Origin: Litoreibacter ascidiaceicola
Lineage (GTDB): Bacteria > Pseudomonadota > Alphaproteobacteria > Rhodobacterales > Rhodobacteraceae
NCBI RefSeq assembly: GCF_900129235.1
Contig: NZ_FQUV01000005.1
Span: 310,001-374,000, forward strand
Direction: 5' to 3'
Length of the DNA stretch: 64,000 bases
In this document: positions 44,991 through 53,864 of the stretch, in pieces
How positions within the stretch are numbered: the first letter of the stretch is position 1
How the letters are laid out: every line of letters starts with the position of its first letter
Notes under the pieces: model-generated
Told to the model about the DNA's origin: nothing
Database searches by the model: none
What the model saw: the letters and a program-made list of their open reading frames with translations, nothing else
Position numbers and translations under genes: made by a program

Positions 44991-46303
44991 AATCCTCCTG
45001 AAAATTTGCGCTCGAACGTGACGAATAAGGAGTTCGAGCCGACACGGCCCGTCGTCGCATCACGTCGAACCCGCCGTTCTACTCCCGCAACCACACCCCA
45101 ATCCCGTCGCAGTGCGTGGTGATAGGATGTCCTGAAATGCCCGGCAGACCGCTCAGGCGTCACACTTGTCCGGTTCGTTTTGAAATACCCGACAGAGACG
45201 TCTAATGCGCCGCGTGCGCCGACCTTGCGCATCAAACCAACGGCCAGCTTGGTCGCAATGCGGCTCTCACCCGTTTCATCCGATGCGATGAAATCCCGCG
45301 ACGCTAGGGTCTTGATTTGCGTCGATGCCATGTCGACAGCAAACTCAAGTGACATCGTAAGATCGGGGGATGTATTGGCGGGCTTGGCAACGCCAACCGT
45401 CAGCTTGAGCGACCTGTCCGAGGCGGAATTGACCAAGCCAAACTGCAAACGCCGAAGCGGGCCAGCTTTGATCTGCTCTGATGATGCGATCGCAAAGACC
45501 GAGCCGTTGCGTTGACGTCGTGTCATCTTCAAATGCCACTCGAGACCGGAATTCGTAATCGACGGACGCGCATTGGCCTGTCTGACCGTCGACCATCCAA
45601 TATCGGCCTCAATTTCGGTAACTTTTGACAGCTTGTGTGTCACACCCACACCCGCGGCCCTTTGTCGTTGCAACACGGCTGTGGACCCAGAAGTCCTGAG
45701 TTGCTCGCCACCAAGATAAAGCCGCGCCTTGGTCAGTTCACTAAACCGGAACACCGTTTCGATCCTTGCAAACTGACGCGTGCTTGTGGTTGCCGATGGC
45801 CCAAAACTCTTCCGGCGTCTCACCCCGTAACTCAGATCAAACCCGATTGGTCGTCCAATTCCCGAAACAAGCGCGATATCCCCGCCAAAAATCCGGGATT
45901 TTGACTGACTCGGTGCAAGATCAAACCCCTCAGATGCATCCAAGCTGCGACCGATCGCATAAGCAGCCCCAACCGGAAGCTTCTGCCCAAATACACTGAC
46001 CGCAAACCGGCTGGATTTGGTCTTACGGGCATATTTCAGCTCGGTTTCCAAACGCTTGTGAGCGTGGCCAATGACATCGCCGTCAAACCGCAGCTCAACC
46101 TTCTCGGTTCGGGTTTTTGAAGACATCAAGAATTGCACAGAAGCGGCCCCGTGCTGGGCGGAAGCTGGCATGCCGGTCAGGTCAATGTCGTCATCAACCA
46201 CCGCCCCGACACCAATCGTAAGATCAGCGCGCAAACCGCCGTCATCTTGCGCCATTGCTGGCACGGATATCACCACAGCCAGAATCAGGCCCAACCTGAT
46301 CAT
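44987..46303 (-). CDS. Outer-membrane beta-barrel protein of the exopolysaccharide operon
   Basis: This 438-residue protein has a signal peptide (RLGLILAVVISVPAMA, then QDDGG) and then many alternating amphipathic strands of about 9-12 residues, e.g. FAVSVFGQKLPVG, FGGDIALVSGIGRP, ARLYLGGEQLR. It ends with a strand FVTFERKFSGGL, with aromatic residues placed as in outer-membrane proteins. It resembles beta-barrels found next to OPX proteins in Rhodobacteraceae EPS loci and may form or assist the outer-membrane channel. 4-base overlap with the OPX gene upstream and with the PssD-like gene downstream. Confidence 0.75.
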   Translation of the reverse strand: MIRLGLILAVVISVPAMAQDDGGLRADLTIGVGAVVDDDIDLTGMPASAQHGAASVQFLMSSKTRTEKVELRFDGDVIGHAHKRLETELKYARKTKSSRFAVSVFGQKLPVGAAYAIGRSLDASEGFDLAPSQSKSRIFGGDIALVSGIGRPIGFDLSYGVRRRKSFGPSATTSTRQFARIETVFRFSELTKARLYLGGEQLRTSGSTAVLQRQRAAGVGVTHKLSKVTEIEADIGWSTVRQANARPSITNSGLEWHLKMTRRQRNGSVFAIASSEQIKAGPLRRLQFGLVNSASDRSLKLTVGVAKPANTSPDLTMSLEFAVDMASTQIKTLASRDFIASDETGESRIATKLAVGLMRKVGARGALDVSVGYFKTNRTSVTPERSAGHFRTSYHHALRRDWGVVAGVERRVRRDATTGRVGSNSLFVTFERKFSGGL

Positions 46304-46914
46304 TCAAAAAGCTTCCGTTCCGGCACGATCACCACATCGCCGGGGGCAAGAAGGAAGCTTGTTCCGCCCCCCTGCATCAACTTCTTCACATTCACACGAT
46401 AGGTTCTGGTAATGCCATCCGCGCTCGCAGCCCGCCGCACTTGAACGCGCTTTGTGGCCGCATAGGGCGTTGTCCCGCCAGCCTGCGCCAGAAACTGAAG
46501 CAACGACGATCCTTGCTGAAGCTGCAGTTTACCAGGCCTGCCCAATTCACCCATGCCAAACACCGTGATGAGGTTTTCCGACGCTTTCGGCGCAGACATC
46601 GCCCGCGTCGATGCTTTCTTATGCGCAACCGATGCGACCGCCACATGCAGGCTTGGCCGCTGGGCAAAATTGGGGGCGAGGCCACTCGTCAGCGCTTCGC
46701 GCACTTGGCTTAACGTCAGACCCGCCGCCGCAACTTGGCCGATCATCGGGAAGGCGATGGTGCCGTCCGGCAGCACCAACGCGTTCCGGTTCAGGCTGCT
46801 GTCCTCGATAACTTCAATCCGCAGCGTGTCGCCGGATTGCAAGACATAGGATTTCGCTGCTACCGGCCCCGCCAACATCAGTGCAAAACACAAAAACCAG
46901 CGGCACAGGGTCAA
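46300..46914 (-). CDS. Polysaccharide export protein (OPX / Wza family)
   Basis: This protein of about 204 residues has a signal peptide (WFLCFALMLAGPVAA), the poly-export domain (YVLQSGDTLRIEVIEDSSLN and VLPDGTIAFPMIGQVAAAGL) and a SLBB domain (ITVFGMGELGRPGKLQL). OPX proteins carry capsule or EPS across the periplasm and outer membrane. It lacks the long C-terminal helix of Wza that crosses the outer membrane, which may be why a beta-barrel gene follows. Start: the TTG at 46914 makes a TTGA overlap with the upstream stop; another TTG at 46929 is possible. Confidence 0.88.
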   Translation of the reverse strand: MTLCRWFLCFALMLAGPVAAKSYVLQSGDTLRIEVIEDSSLNRNALVLPDGTIAFPMIGQVAAAGLTLSQVREALTSGLAPNFAQRPSLHVAVASVAHKKASTRAMSAPKASENLITVFGMGELGRPGKLQLQQGSSLLQFLAQAGGTTPYAATKRVQVRRAASADGITRTYRVNVKKLMQGGGTSFLLAPGDVVIVPERKLFE

Positions 46915-47657
46915 TGTCCCGTCCCCCAAAGCACAACGCCAAAGGTGCGGCCAATCAACGAAAGGTCGCTGACCAAGCCAATCTCGCGCTCGTACATCGC
47001 ATCGTATTTGGCGCGCGCGTAGAAACTCTCGTCATTGCGGCCAAAGACTTGCCAAGGTCCGGTAAGACCGGGCCGCAACCTGAAATATGCGGATCCGGGA
47101 TAAAGGATCACCTGCTCTTGCAGAATTGGACGCGGTCCGACCAGCGACATCTCTCCTAGGATCACATTCCAAAGCTGGGGCAATTCGTCCAGCGACGTTT
47201 TCCGAAGGAACCTTCCCGCAAACGTAATGCGCGGGTCACGGCGCAGCTTCTGGCTCTGCTGCCACTCGACGGCGGCTTGCGGGTCACGCATCAGGATTTC
47301 GCTCAAATGCTGCTCCGCATTCACGCGCATGGTGCGAAGCTTGAACATCCGGAACACACGACCACCATATCCCACGCGCGGCTGAGTATAGAACGCAGGG
47401 CCACCATCCAGTCTGGCCAGAATCATGCCAAGCATGATCAGGGGTACAGAAATTGGCGCAGTCAAAAGCACCAAGCCAACATCCAGCACCCGCTTCCAAC
47501 TCACTCGGTAACTGTCCGGACGGGTCTTGACCGCAACAGGTTTTCTTGGACCTAACGCCCGCGCTTTATCAAATTCAGTCGTCAGTCGGGCATCCATCAA
47601 GCCGCTTCTCCTTCGCACTATTTCAGTTCCGTTCGGCAAACCTGTGGAACTCGTCAA
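46911..47657 (-). CDS. ExoY/WbaP-type undecaprenyl-phosphate sugar phosphotransferase
   Basis: This 248-residue protein is a monotopic initiating transferase: one N-terminal hydrophobic hairpin (VLDVGLVLLTAPISVPLIMLG) then the catalytic domain with VFRMFKLRTMRVNAEQ, LRKTSLDELPQLWNVILGEMSLVGPRP and RPGLTGPWQVFGRND. It puts the first sugar phosphate on undecaprenyl phosphate and so starts repeat-unit assembly. It is the first gene of the minus-strand operon exoY-like/OPX/barrel/PssD/PssE, divergent from the chain-length gene. Confidence 0.93.
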   Translation of the reverse strand: MTSSTGLPNGTEIVRRRSGLMDARLTTEFDKARALGPRKPVAVKTRPDSYRVSWKRVLDVGLVLLTAPISVPLIMLGMILARLDGGPAFYTQPRVGYGGRVFRMFKLRTMRVNAEQHLSEILMRDPQAAVEWQQSQKLRRDPRITFAGRFLRKTSLDELPQLWNVILGEMSLVGPRPILQEQVILYPGSAYFRLRPGLTGPWQVFGRNDESFYARAKYDAMYEREIGLVSDLSLIGRTFGVVLWGTGH

Positions 47658-47705
47658 AGAAGAACTGAGATGAATTAATTATGTCTTAAGTTTTCAAAGG
47701 TCTGA

Positions 47706-48893
47706 ATGAGAAGGATATTTACGGCACCGTCGGGATTGGACGTACACATGTTCGAATGGGGATATTGGCGCTGGCAGATCATACGCTGCTTGCCGCTTGG
47801 GATCGTCTCAGCACTTTTGCTCGCCGCAACCGGTTGGTCTGTTCTGGAGGCTAACCCCCCCAAATACACCGCGTCCGCGCGTATCGTGCTGGAACGCAAC
47901 GTCGGTCTTGGCGGGACATCAAAGGCGCAACGAACCCCCGAAGAGGTGCAACATCTTCAGGTCGTGGCGCATGCGTTGAAGGCAGATTTCAGCGCGACGC
48001 AGCTCTCGACAGATGCGCCCTTCGACGCAAACATCGAATCGTCACGCGACAAGCCAACTTATCTGACGATCCAATCCACAATGCCCGACGCCACGGCTGC
48101 GGTTGCACTGGTCCAAACCCTGTCGCTTCGCGCCATCGAACTCAGCAACGGATTTCAGCAGCAATCCACCGACCTCAAAGTCAACAAACTCCGCGAAAGC
48201 CTGCGGGATGCGACCGCGCGTCTGACGACGGCGGAGGGCGACCTGCGGTCCCATTCAAACCAAGCTCCAGACCTGCGGATTGAGGAACTTCAAGATCAAG
48301 AATCCCGCCTGCGCGCAACGCTGCGGGCGGCAGAATCCAAATCCGCTCCCGAAAACCCGGAGGTTGCAAAATTATACGGCGAACTGGCCACGGCACGCGG
48401 CCTCTATTCCGACCTTCATCCGAAAGTGCGGCTCATCAAAACCCGCATTGATCAGGCCATTAAGCAAAGTCCGGCAGGGCAAACCGGCCAAGACTTGCGC
48501 GTTGTGAAACAGCGGATTCAAGACATCGACGCGCAGATTGTTGCGGGCAAGGATCATCAAGTCACAACTGGTCGTCTCAACGCGGCTGTCTCAAGCGCGA
48601 AAGCGCGGGTTGAAGCCACCGACGACCGGCTACAGGCCGCCATGCGCGCAAATGAAGCCAACCGGATCAACCTCAGGGTCGTAAAAGACGCCAGTCTAAC
48701 CGGACGCAATCCGGCGAAGGTGCGCGTTGCGCTTCTGGCTACCATCGGGCTGGCCGCGCTGCTTCTCGCGATCGGAGTAGCCGCGCTTCGGATCAGGTTC
48801 GACGCGCGTCTCCGCCGTCCCCGCGACCTGCATGACGCCCTTGGATTAACCCCGTTTGCGACCCTTCCTGATCTAGGGCCGAGCCTCGGATAG
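47706..48893 (+). CDS. Polysaccharide co-polymerase (Wzz/ExoP N-terminal type) chain-length protein
   Basis: This 395-residue inner-membrane protein has two transmembrane helices (about residues 28-48 and 340-360) flanking a long periplasmic coiled-coil region (about 150-310) rich in Glu/Ala/Gln heptads. Near the start is the Wzz-like YTASARIVLERNVG segment. It should set polymer length and contact the OPX protein. AAAGG lies 5 bases before the ATG at 47706. The kinase-like domain is a separate gene 9 bases downstream, so the ExoP-type protein is split here. Confidence 0.88.
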   Translation: MRRIFTAPSGLDVHMFEWGYWRWQIIRCLPLGIVSALLLAATGWSVLEANPPKYTASARIVLERNVGLGGTSKAQRTPEEVQHLQVVAHALKADFSATQLSTDAPFDANIESSRDKPTYLTIQSTMPDATAAVALVQTLSLRAIELSNGFQQQSTDLKVNKLRESLRDATARLTTAEGDLRSHSNQAPDLRIEELQDQESRLRATLRAAESKSAPENPEVAKLYGELATARGLYSDLHPKVRLIKTRIDQAIKQSPAGQTGQDLRVVKQRIQDIDAQIVAGKDHQVTTGRLNAAVSSAKARVEATDDRLQAAMRANEANRINLRVVKDASLTGRNPAKVRVALLATIGLAALLLAIGVAALRIRFDARLRRPRDLHDALGLTPFATLPDLGPSLG

Positions 48894-48902
48894 GAGCAAC
48901 CA

Positions 48903-49694
48903 ATGGAACACCTCACAAACACCGGCGAAATTTTGCGAACCGCCCAAGGTACGCCAGAGGCCACCCTTGCTGCATCCGCGGAGCTTGCCGACCCGCTCAA
49001 AAGCTGGAGCCGGTTGAACGAGGTGACGCTGGACCCGATCACTTTGCAGCGGCATCATATTCTAACCGCCCAGCCAACCGACGCATCGGCACCCTACGAC
49101 CGGCTTCGGACCCGCATGTTGAGCCATATGCGCGCGGCGGGTCATCGACGCGTCGCAATTACCTCCCCCACGTCTGGTTGCGGCAGCTCCACAATCGTTG
49201 CCAATCTGGCGCTTAGCCTTGCGCGGCAAGAAGACCTGCGCATCATGGTTCTGGACCTAAACCTCAGAAACCCGAGTCTGATCCACCTCTTCGGGCTCAA
49301 AGAATCCGGTCCGCGCTTCTCTGTTCTTACCGGGCATCGGCGCAACTTTGACAGCACCTGCCTGCGCGTCGGCGAAAATCTCGGCCTCAGTCTGAATGCC
49401 ACCAAACTGGACGACGCAGCGGAGCGCCTTGCCCATGTCAAAACCGCAGCACTCCTTGATCATATCGAGCGCGATTTTGCACCTGATCTGATTCTCTTCG
49501 ACCTTGCCCCTTTAAACCCGATGGATGACGCAATTGCGGCTCTATCGCTGGCGGATTGCGCGCTATTGGTCGCACGTGCGGACCAATCAACAACCACCGA
49601 GATTGACGCCGCCGAACGAACAATCGCCGAAAACACCACTTGCTTGGGTGTTGTCCTGAACGCCTGTCGATTTGCTGACATGCAGGGGGGCTAA
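48903..49694 (+). CDS. BY-kinase-like (CpsD/CapB) ATPase with degenerate Walker motifs
   Basis: This 263-residue protein has the deviant-Walker fold of bacterial tyrosine kinases: YDRLRTRMLSHM, HRRVAITSPTSGCGSST with IVANLALSLA, MVLDLNLRNPSLIHLFGL and DLILFDLAPLNPMDDAIAA. Two key positions differ from the family rule: the Walker A lysine is Ser95 (G-C-G-S-S-T) and the second Walker A' Asp is Asn120. There is also no C-terminal tyrosine cluster. It may be a non-catalytic regulator of the chain-length protein. It lies 9 bases after that gene. Confidence 0.82.
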   Translation: MEHLTNTGEILRTAQGTPEATLAASAELADPLKSWSRLNEVTLDPITLQRHHILTAQPTDASAPYDRLRTRMLSHMRAAGHRRVAITSPTSGCGSSTIVANLALSLARQEDLRIMVLDLNLRNPSLIHLFGLKESGPRFSVLTGHRRNFDSTCLRVGENLGLSLNATKLDDAAERLAHVKTAALLDHIERDFAPDLILFDLAPLNPMDDAIAALSLADCALLVARADQSTTTEIDAAERTIAENTTCLGVVLNACRFADMQGG

Positions 49695-49697
49695 AAC

Positions 49698-50273
49698 GTG
49701 GCATCCGACACTGCCCTGCCAAGCGCGTGCTTGGCACATAAGCCACCCCTTACCAGCCGTCGCCGGATTTCTCGGTTTCTGCTATCCGTGCTCGATCCCC
49801 GCGCATATCTGCACGGGTTCAAACTGCTCAATCACTACAACCAGACCCATGTGATCCCCCGCCGCTCACTCAAAATGGGTGCGGGTGCCGCAATCAGCCC
49901 GACCTGCCAGTTCGCCAACCCCGACCGTATCCAGCTGGGCGCGCGCGCCCATCTTGGTGCAGGCTGCTATCTTTGGGCGGGGCCGCGATTTGGCCGCATC
50001 GAAATTGGCGATGATCTACTGCTTGGCCCCAATGTCATCATCACGGCGGCCAACTACCGTTTCCGCGACGGCTCTCCGGTCTCGGATCAGGCCATGGACG
50101 AAGCAACGGTGCGCATTGCCAACGACGTTTGGATCGGCGCGGGTGTGATTGTGCTTCCGGGTGCTGATATCGGGGCGGGCGCAATTCTCGCAGCTGGTTC
50201 AGTGGTCCGCGGGCGGGTAGGTGACGGGGAAATCTTCGCAGGCGTTCCGGCACGCAAAGTGGGGCAACGCTGA
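49698..50273 (+). CDS. Left-handed beta-helix acyltransferase
   Basis: This 191-residue protein has hexapeptide repeats: KMGAGAAISPTCQFANPDRIQLGARAHLG, IEIGDDLLLGPNVIITAANY, DVWIGAGVIVLPGADIGAGAILAAGSVV and FAGVPARKVG. It resembles sugar O-acetyltransferases of capsule loci, with catalytic His probably in the NYRF region absent or displaced. Start is GTG at 49698, 3 bases after the BY-kinase stop. The GT2 start overlaps its stop (TGATG). Probably adds acetyl groups to the polymer or a precursor. Confidence 0.85.
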   Translation: MASDTALPSACLAHKPPLTSRRRISRFLLSVLDPRAYLHGFKLLNHYNQTHVIPRRSLKMGAGAAISPTCQFANPDRIQLGARAHLGAGCYLWAGPRFGRIEIGDDLLLGPNVIITAANYRFRDGSPVSDQAMDEATVRIANDVWIGAGVIVLPGADIGAGAILAAGSVVRGRVGDGEIFAGVPARKVGQR

Positions 50274-51142
50274 TGTGCCCGAAAGCGTCTGTCATCATCC
50301 CGCATTACAATGACAAGGACAGGCTGGGCTTGTGTTTGGCATCGCTAGATCAATGCGGCAGTCGCAAGGACGTTGAATTCATTGTCGTCGACAACGGCCC
50401 ACCCACGCTGGATGCCGCGTTTCGGGCCAATCATCCGACTGTCCGCTTTCACCATGAGCCAAGGCAAGGCGCCGCCTTTGCCCGGAACACCGGAACGCGC
50501 CACGCCAAAGGCCACATTCTGATCTTCACGGATAGCGACTGTCAGGTCGCGCCCGATTTCCTGTCTCAGGCTTTTGAACTGGGGGCCATCCACGATATTT
50601 CCGGCGGCAAAGTGCGCCTCACAACGCCGACGCACGACACGCCAAATGCCATTCAGGCCTTCGAGCAGGTCTTCGCCTTCAACCAGCGCCGCTATATCGA
50701 GGAGATGGGCTTCTCCGTCACCGCAAACCTCGTCACAAATATCGATATATTCAAACGCGTCGGGCCGTTCCGCGCGGGGTTGTCCGAAGATTACGATTGG
50801 TGCCACCGCGCCACCGCCTGTGGTTACCAGTTGTCCTATCAGCCCGATCTGATCGTCAATCACCCGTGCCGCGCGTCATGGGAGCAGCTGAAGTCAAAAT
50901 GGAAACGAATTACCGCTGAAACCTATGGCATTCACAAATCTAACGAGCGCTCGATCATCAGGTGGATCTTCCGCGCCCTGATCATGCCGCTTTCAATATT
51001 GGCCCATGCACCACGCATCCTGACCATACCAACATCCAGCGCGCGCGCAGGTGCCTTGCTGACATTGGCGCGAATACGGCTTTGGCGAATGGCCGAAATG
51101 ATCCGGCTGGTGCTTGCTCGAAGCCCCGCCGAAACACGGTGA
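50273..51142 (+). CDS. Glycosyltransferase family 2
   Basis: This 289-residue GT-A enzyme opens SVIIPHYNDKDRLGLCLASL, with FIVVDNGPPTLD, GAAFARNTGTRHAKGHILIF and the metal-binding DSDC (TDSDCQVAPDF). A hydrophobic C-terminal segment (ALIMPLSILAHAP) may tether it to the membrane. It is last in the plus-strand group of chain-length protein, kinase, acyltransferase and GT2, with a TGATG junction to the acyltransferase. gpmI begins 70 bases later, marking the end of the polysaccharide locus. Confidence 0.9.
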   Translation: MCPKASVIIPHYNDKDRLGLCLASLDQCGSRKDVEFIVVDNGPPTLDAAFRANHPTVRFHHEPRQGAAFARNTGTRHAKGHILIFTDSDCQVAPDFLSQAFELGAIHDISGGKVRLTTPTHDTPNAIQAFEQVFAFNQRRYIEEMGFSVTANLVTNIDIFKRVGPFRAGLSEDYDWCHRATACGYQLSYQPDLIVNHPCRASWEQLKSKWKRITAETYGIHKSNERSIIRWIFRALIMPLSILAHAPRILTIPTSSARAGALLTLARIRLWRMAEMIRLVLARSPAETR

Positions 51143-51212
51143 TGTGAAAGCCTGTGGTTGAAGCCCCAGCCTGCTCCGCTTAGAAGGGTTTAGACCCAAA
51201 GCGAGCCTGCAC

Positions 51213-52733
51213 ATGTCCACTCCCAAACCAGTTGTTCTTTGTATCCTCGACGGTTGGGGGTTGTCGGATAATACCGAAGCCAATGCTCCGGCCTTGGCAA
51301 ACACCCCTACATTCGACCGGCTGATGGCCACCTGCCCCAACGCAACCCTGATCACCCACGGGCCGGATGTTGGCTTGCCGAAAGGGCAAATGGGCAATTC
51401 GGAAGTGGGGCATACCAATATCGGCGCGGGTCGTGTGGTGGCGATGGACCTTGGCCAGATCGACCTTGCCATCGAGGAAGGTACCTTCCAGCAAGAGGCA
51501 GCCCTGCAAGGGTTCATATCAAAACTCAAAGACACTGGTGGAACCGCGCATTTGATGGGTGTCGCCTCTGATGGTGGTGTTCACGGCCATATCACCCACA
51601 TCATCGCAGCAGCAAAAGCGCTCAGTTCCGCAGGAATAGACACTGTTTTGCATGCCATCACCGATGGCCGCGATGTCGCCCCGAAATCTGCGCTCGGCTA
51701 TATCGAGACATTAGAGCGCGAGCTTCCGGACGACGTGCGCATCGTCACCGTATCGGGCCGCTACTACGCGATGGACCGCGACACCCGTTGGGAGCGGGTC
51801 GAACTGGCCTATAACGCGATGATGCTTGGCAAGGGCGCCGCGGCAACCAGCGCGACCGCGGCGATCGAAGCCTCCTATGCAGACGGTAAGAATGACGAAT
51901 TCATCCTGCCCACCGCCATCAACGGTTTCAAAGGCGTAAAAGACGGCGACGGCGTTTTCTGCCTCAATTTCCGCGCTGACCGCGCCCGCGAAATCCTGTC
52001 CGCGATTGCCGATCCGAAGTTCGATGCGTTCGATACCTCCGCCCGCCCGAAACTGGCGGAATGCCTCGGCATGGTCGACTATTCCTCCGATCACAACGCA
52101 TTCATGACGACGGTTTTCCCGAAGAAAAAGATCGCCAACACGTTAGGGGCTTGGGTCGCGCAGCATGGATTGCGCCAGTTCCGCGTGGCCGAGACCGAGA
52201 AATACCCCCATGTCACCTTCTTCCTGAACGGCGGCAAGGAAGTGCCGGAGGACGGCGAAGACCGGCACATGCCCAAAAGCCCGAAGGTCGCGACCTACGA
52301 CATGCAGCCAGAGATGTCGGCGGACGAAGTCACCGCCGATCTGGTCAGCGCCATCGAAGCGCAATACGATCTGATCGTCGTGAACTTCGCCAACCCCGAT
52401 ATGGTCGGGCATACCGGTGATCTGGCGGCAGCTATCGCTGCCTGCGAGGCGGTGGATAAGGGTCTAAACAAGGCGATTACGGCCTTGAACGACGTGGGCG
52501 GTGCCATGATCGTCACCGCCGATCACGGGAACTGCGAAACGATGGTCGATCCTGTCACCGGCGGCCCTCACACCGCTCACACAACGAACCCCGTTCCGGT
52601 GGTTCTCTATGGCGGGCCTGAAGGCGCATCGTTGGCAAGCGGTCGCTTGGCCGACCTCGCCCCGACGCTGCTAGAGTTAATGGGGCTTCCAAAGCCGGAC
52701 GAAATGACCGGAGTGTCGTTGATCCGCTCATGA
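51213..52733 (+). CDS. gpmI: 2,3-bisphosphoglycerate-independent phosphoglycerate mutase
   Basis: This 506-residue di-Mn enzyme of glycolysis/gluconeogenesis shows VVLCILDGWGLSDNTEANA, the phospho-acceptor Ser63 in NSEVGH, HGHITHIIAA, ITDGRDVAPKSA, NFRADRAREI, NFANPDMVGHTGD and the C-terminal ITADHGNCETM. Length is normal. The stop overlaps the EnvC-like gene start by 4 bases (52730-52733). In many alphaproteobacteria rlmH lies directly upstream; here the polysaccharide locus intervenes, so gpmI must have a promoter in 51143-51212 or read through from the GT2 gene. Confidence 0.97.
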   Translation: MSTPKPVVLCILDGWGLSDNTEANAPALANTPTFDRLMATCPNATLITHGPDVGLPKGQMGNSEVGHTNIGAGRVVAMDLGQIDLAIEEGTFQQEAALQGFISKLKDTGGTAHLMGVASDGGVHGHITHIIAAAKALSSAGIDTVLHAITDGRDVAPKSALGYIETLERELPDDVRIVTVSGRYYAMDRDTRWERVELAYNAMMLGKGAAATSATAAIEASYADGKNDEFILPTAINGFKGVKDGDGVFCLNFRADRAREILSAIADPKFDAFDTSARPKLAECLGMVDYSSDHNAFMTTVFPKKKIANTLGAWVAQHGLRQFRVAETEKYPHVTFFLNGGKEVPEDGEDRHMPKSPKVATYDMQPEMSADEVTADLVSAIEAQYDLIVVNFANPDMVGHTGDLAAAIAACEAVDKGLNKAITALNDVGGAMIVTADHGNCETMVDPVTGGPHTAHTTNPVPVVLYGGPEGASLASGRLADLAPTLLELMGLPKPDEMTGVSLIRS

Positions 52734-53857
52734 AGCAGCTGTTTATAGCCTTAACCATGCTGGCACTGTCCGGCCCCGCGATTGCCCAGAGCGATCCGAT
52801 AACGACCGCGAAACGGGCAAGCCAGATGCTTGAGGCCGCCGCCGATAGCCTGACGGAAGCCGAAAGCGCCTCTGACCGCGTCGGCGCACTGACTGAAACC
52901 GTGCGCGCTTATGAGGAAGGTCTGTCCGCATTGCGCGAGGGGCTTCGGCGCGCCTCCATCCAAGAACGTAGCATCGCGTTGGTGTTTGAAGCCAAACGCG
53001 ACCGGCTGGCGCGGCTGCTTGGAATACTGCAAACCATCGGCACCTCCCCCGCGCCGCTACTGATGATGCACCCGACGGGGGCAATCGGGACCGCGCGATC
53101 TGGGATGATCCTGTCCGAAGTAACTCCGGCGCTGCAAAGCGAGGCATTGGTCCTGCGCGGCCAGCTTGAAGAAATCCGTGACATTCGCAGCCTTCAGCAA
53201 AGCGCCGCGACACAGCTGACCAAGTCACTGGCCGAAGTGCAAACCGCCCGCGCAGACCTGTCCAAAGCCATTGCCGACCGCGTGGAGCTTCCCCGAAGTT
53301 TCACAAGCGACTCCGACAAGATGCGCGCTTTGATCGAAAGCAGCGATACGCTCCAAGGCTTTGCTTCCGGCCTCACCGACCTGAACCCGTCCGACTTGAA
53401 CAATCCGGCTGATTTCGAGGCTGCGAAGGGCAACCTGACGCTCCCGGCCGCTGGCACGCTCCTGCATGGCTTCAACGAAACCGACGCATCCGGCATTAAT
53501 CGCCCGGGCCTTGTGCTTGCCACACGGGCGCAATCCTTGGTGACCACCCCGTGGCCGGCCACCCTGCGCTACTCCGGCCCGCTTCTGGACTACGGAAACG
53601 TGGTCATTCTGGAGCCCAGCAAGGGCTATCTGCTGATTCTCGCTGGCTTGGGGCAAACCTTTGGCGAGGTGGGCGAGGTCCTTGATCAGGGCGCTCCGGT
53701 TGGCTTAATGGGCGGTTTGACCCCCAATCCTGACGCTTTTTTGATGACCGCAGCCAAAGGTGGTGGCGGCAATCAGCAAGAGTCGCTTTATATAGAACTT
53801 AGACAAGGCGACGAGCCGGTCGATCCGGCCACTTGGTTCGCCACCAATAAGGAATGA
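52730..53857 (+). CDS. EnvC-like murein hydrolase activator, degenerate M23 domain
   Basis: This 375-residue protein has a signal peptide (LFIALTMLALSGPAIA, then QSD), a long coiled coil (about residues 25-190) and a C-terminal LytM/M23-like domain (LHGFNETDASGINRPGLVLA, VTTPWPATLRYSGPLLDYGNVVIL, LLILAGLGQTFGEVGEVLDQG). The zinc ligands of active M23 enzymes (HxxxD and HxH) are not present, as in EnvC and NlpD activators. It should recruit and activate periplasmic amidases at division. It is coupled to gpmI and lies 7 bases before ctpA. Confidence 0.88.
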   Translation: MKQLFIALTMLALSGPAIAQSDPITTAKRASQMLEAAADSLTEAESASDRVGALTETVRAYEEGLSALREGLRRASIQERSIALVFEAKRDRLARLLGILQTIGTSPAPLLMMHPTGAIGTARSGMILSEVTPALQSEALVLRGQLEEIRDIRSLQQSAATQLTKSLAEVQTARADLSKAIADRVELPRSFTSDSDKMRALIESSDTLQGFASGLTDLNPSDLNNPADFEAAKGNLTLPAAGTLLHGFNETDASGINRPGLVLATRAQSLVTTPWPATLRYSGPLLDYGNVVILEPSKGYLLILAGLGQTFGEVGEVLDQGAPVGLMGGLTPNPDAFLMTAAKGGGGNQQESLYIELRQGDEPVDPATWFATNKE

Positions 53858-53864
53858 CGTCCGC

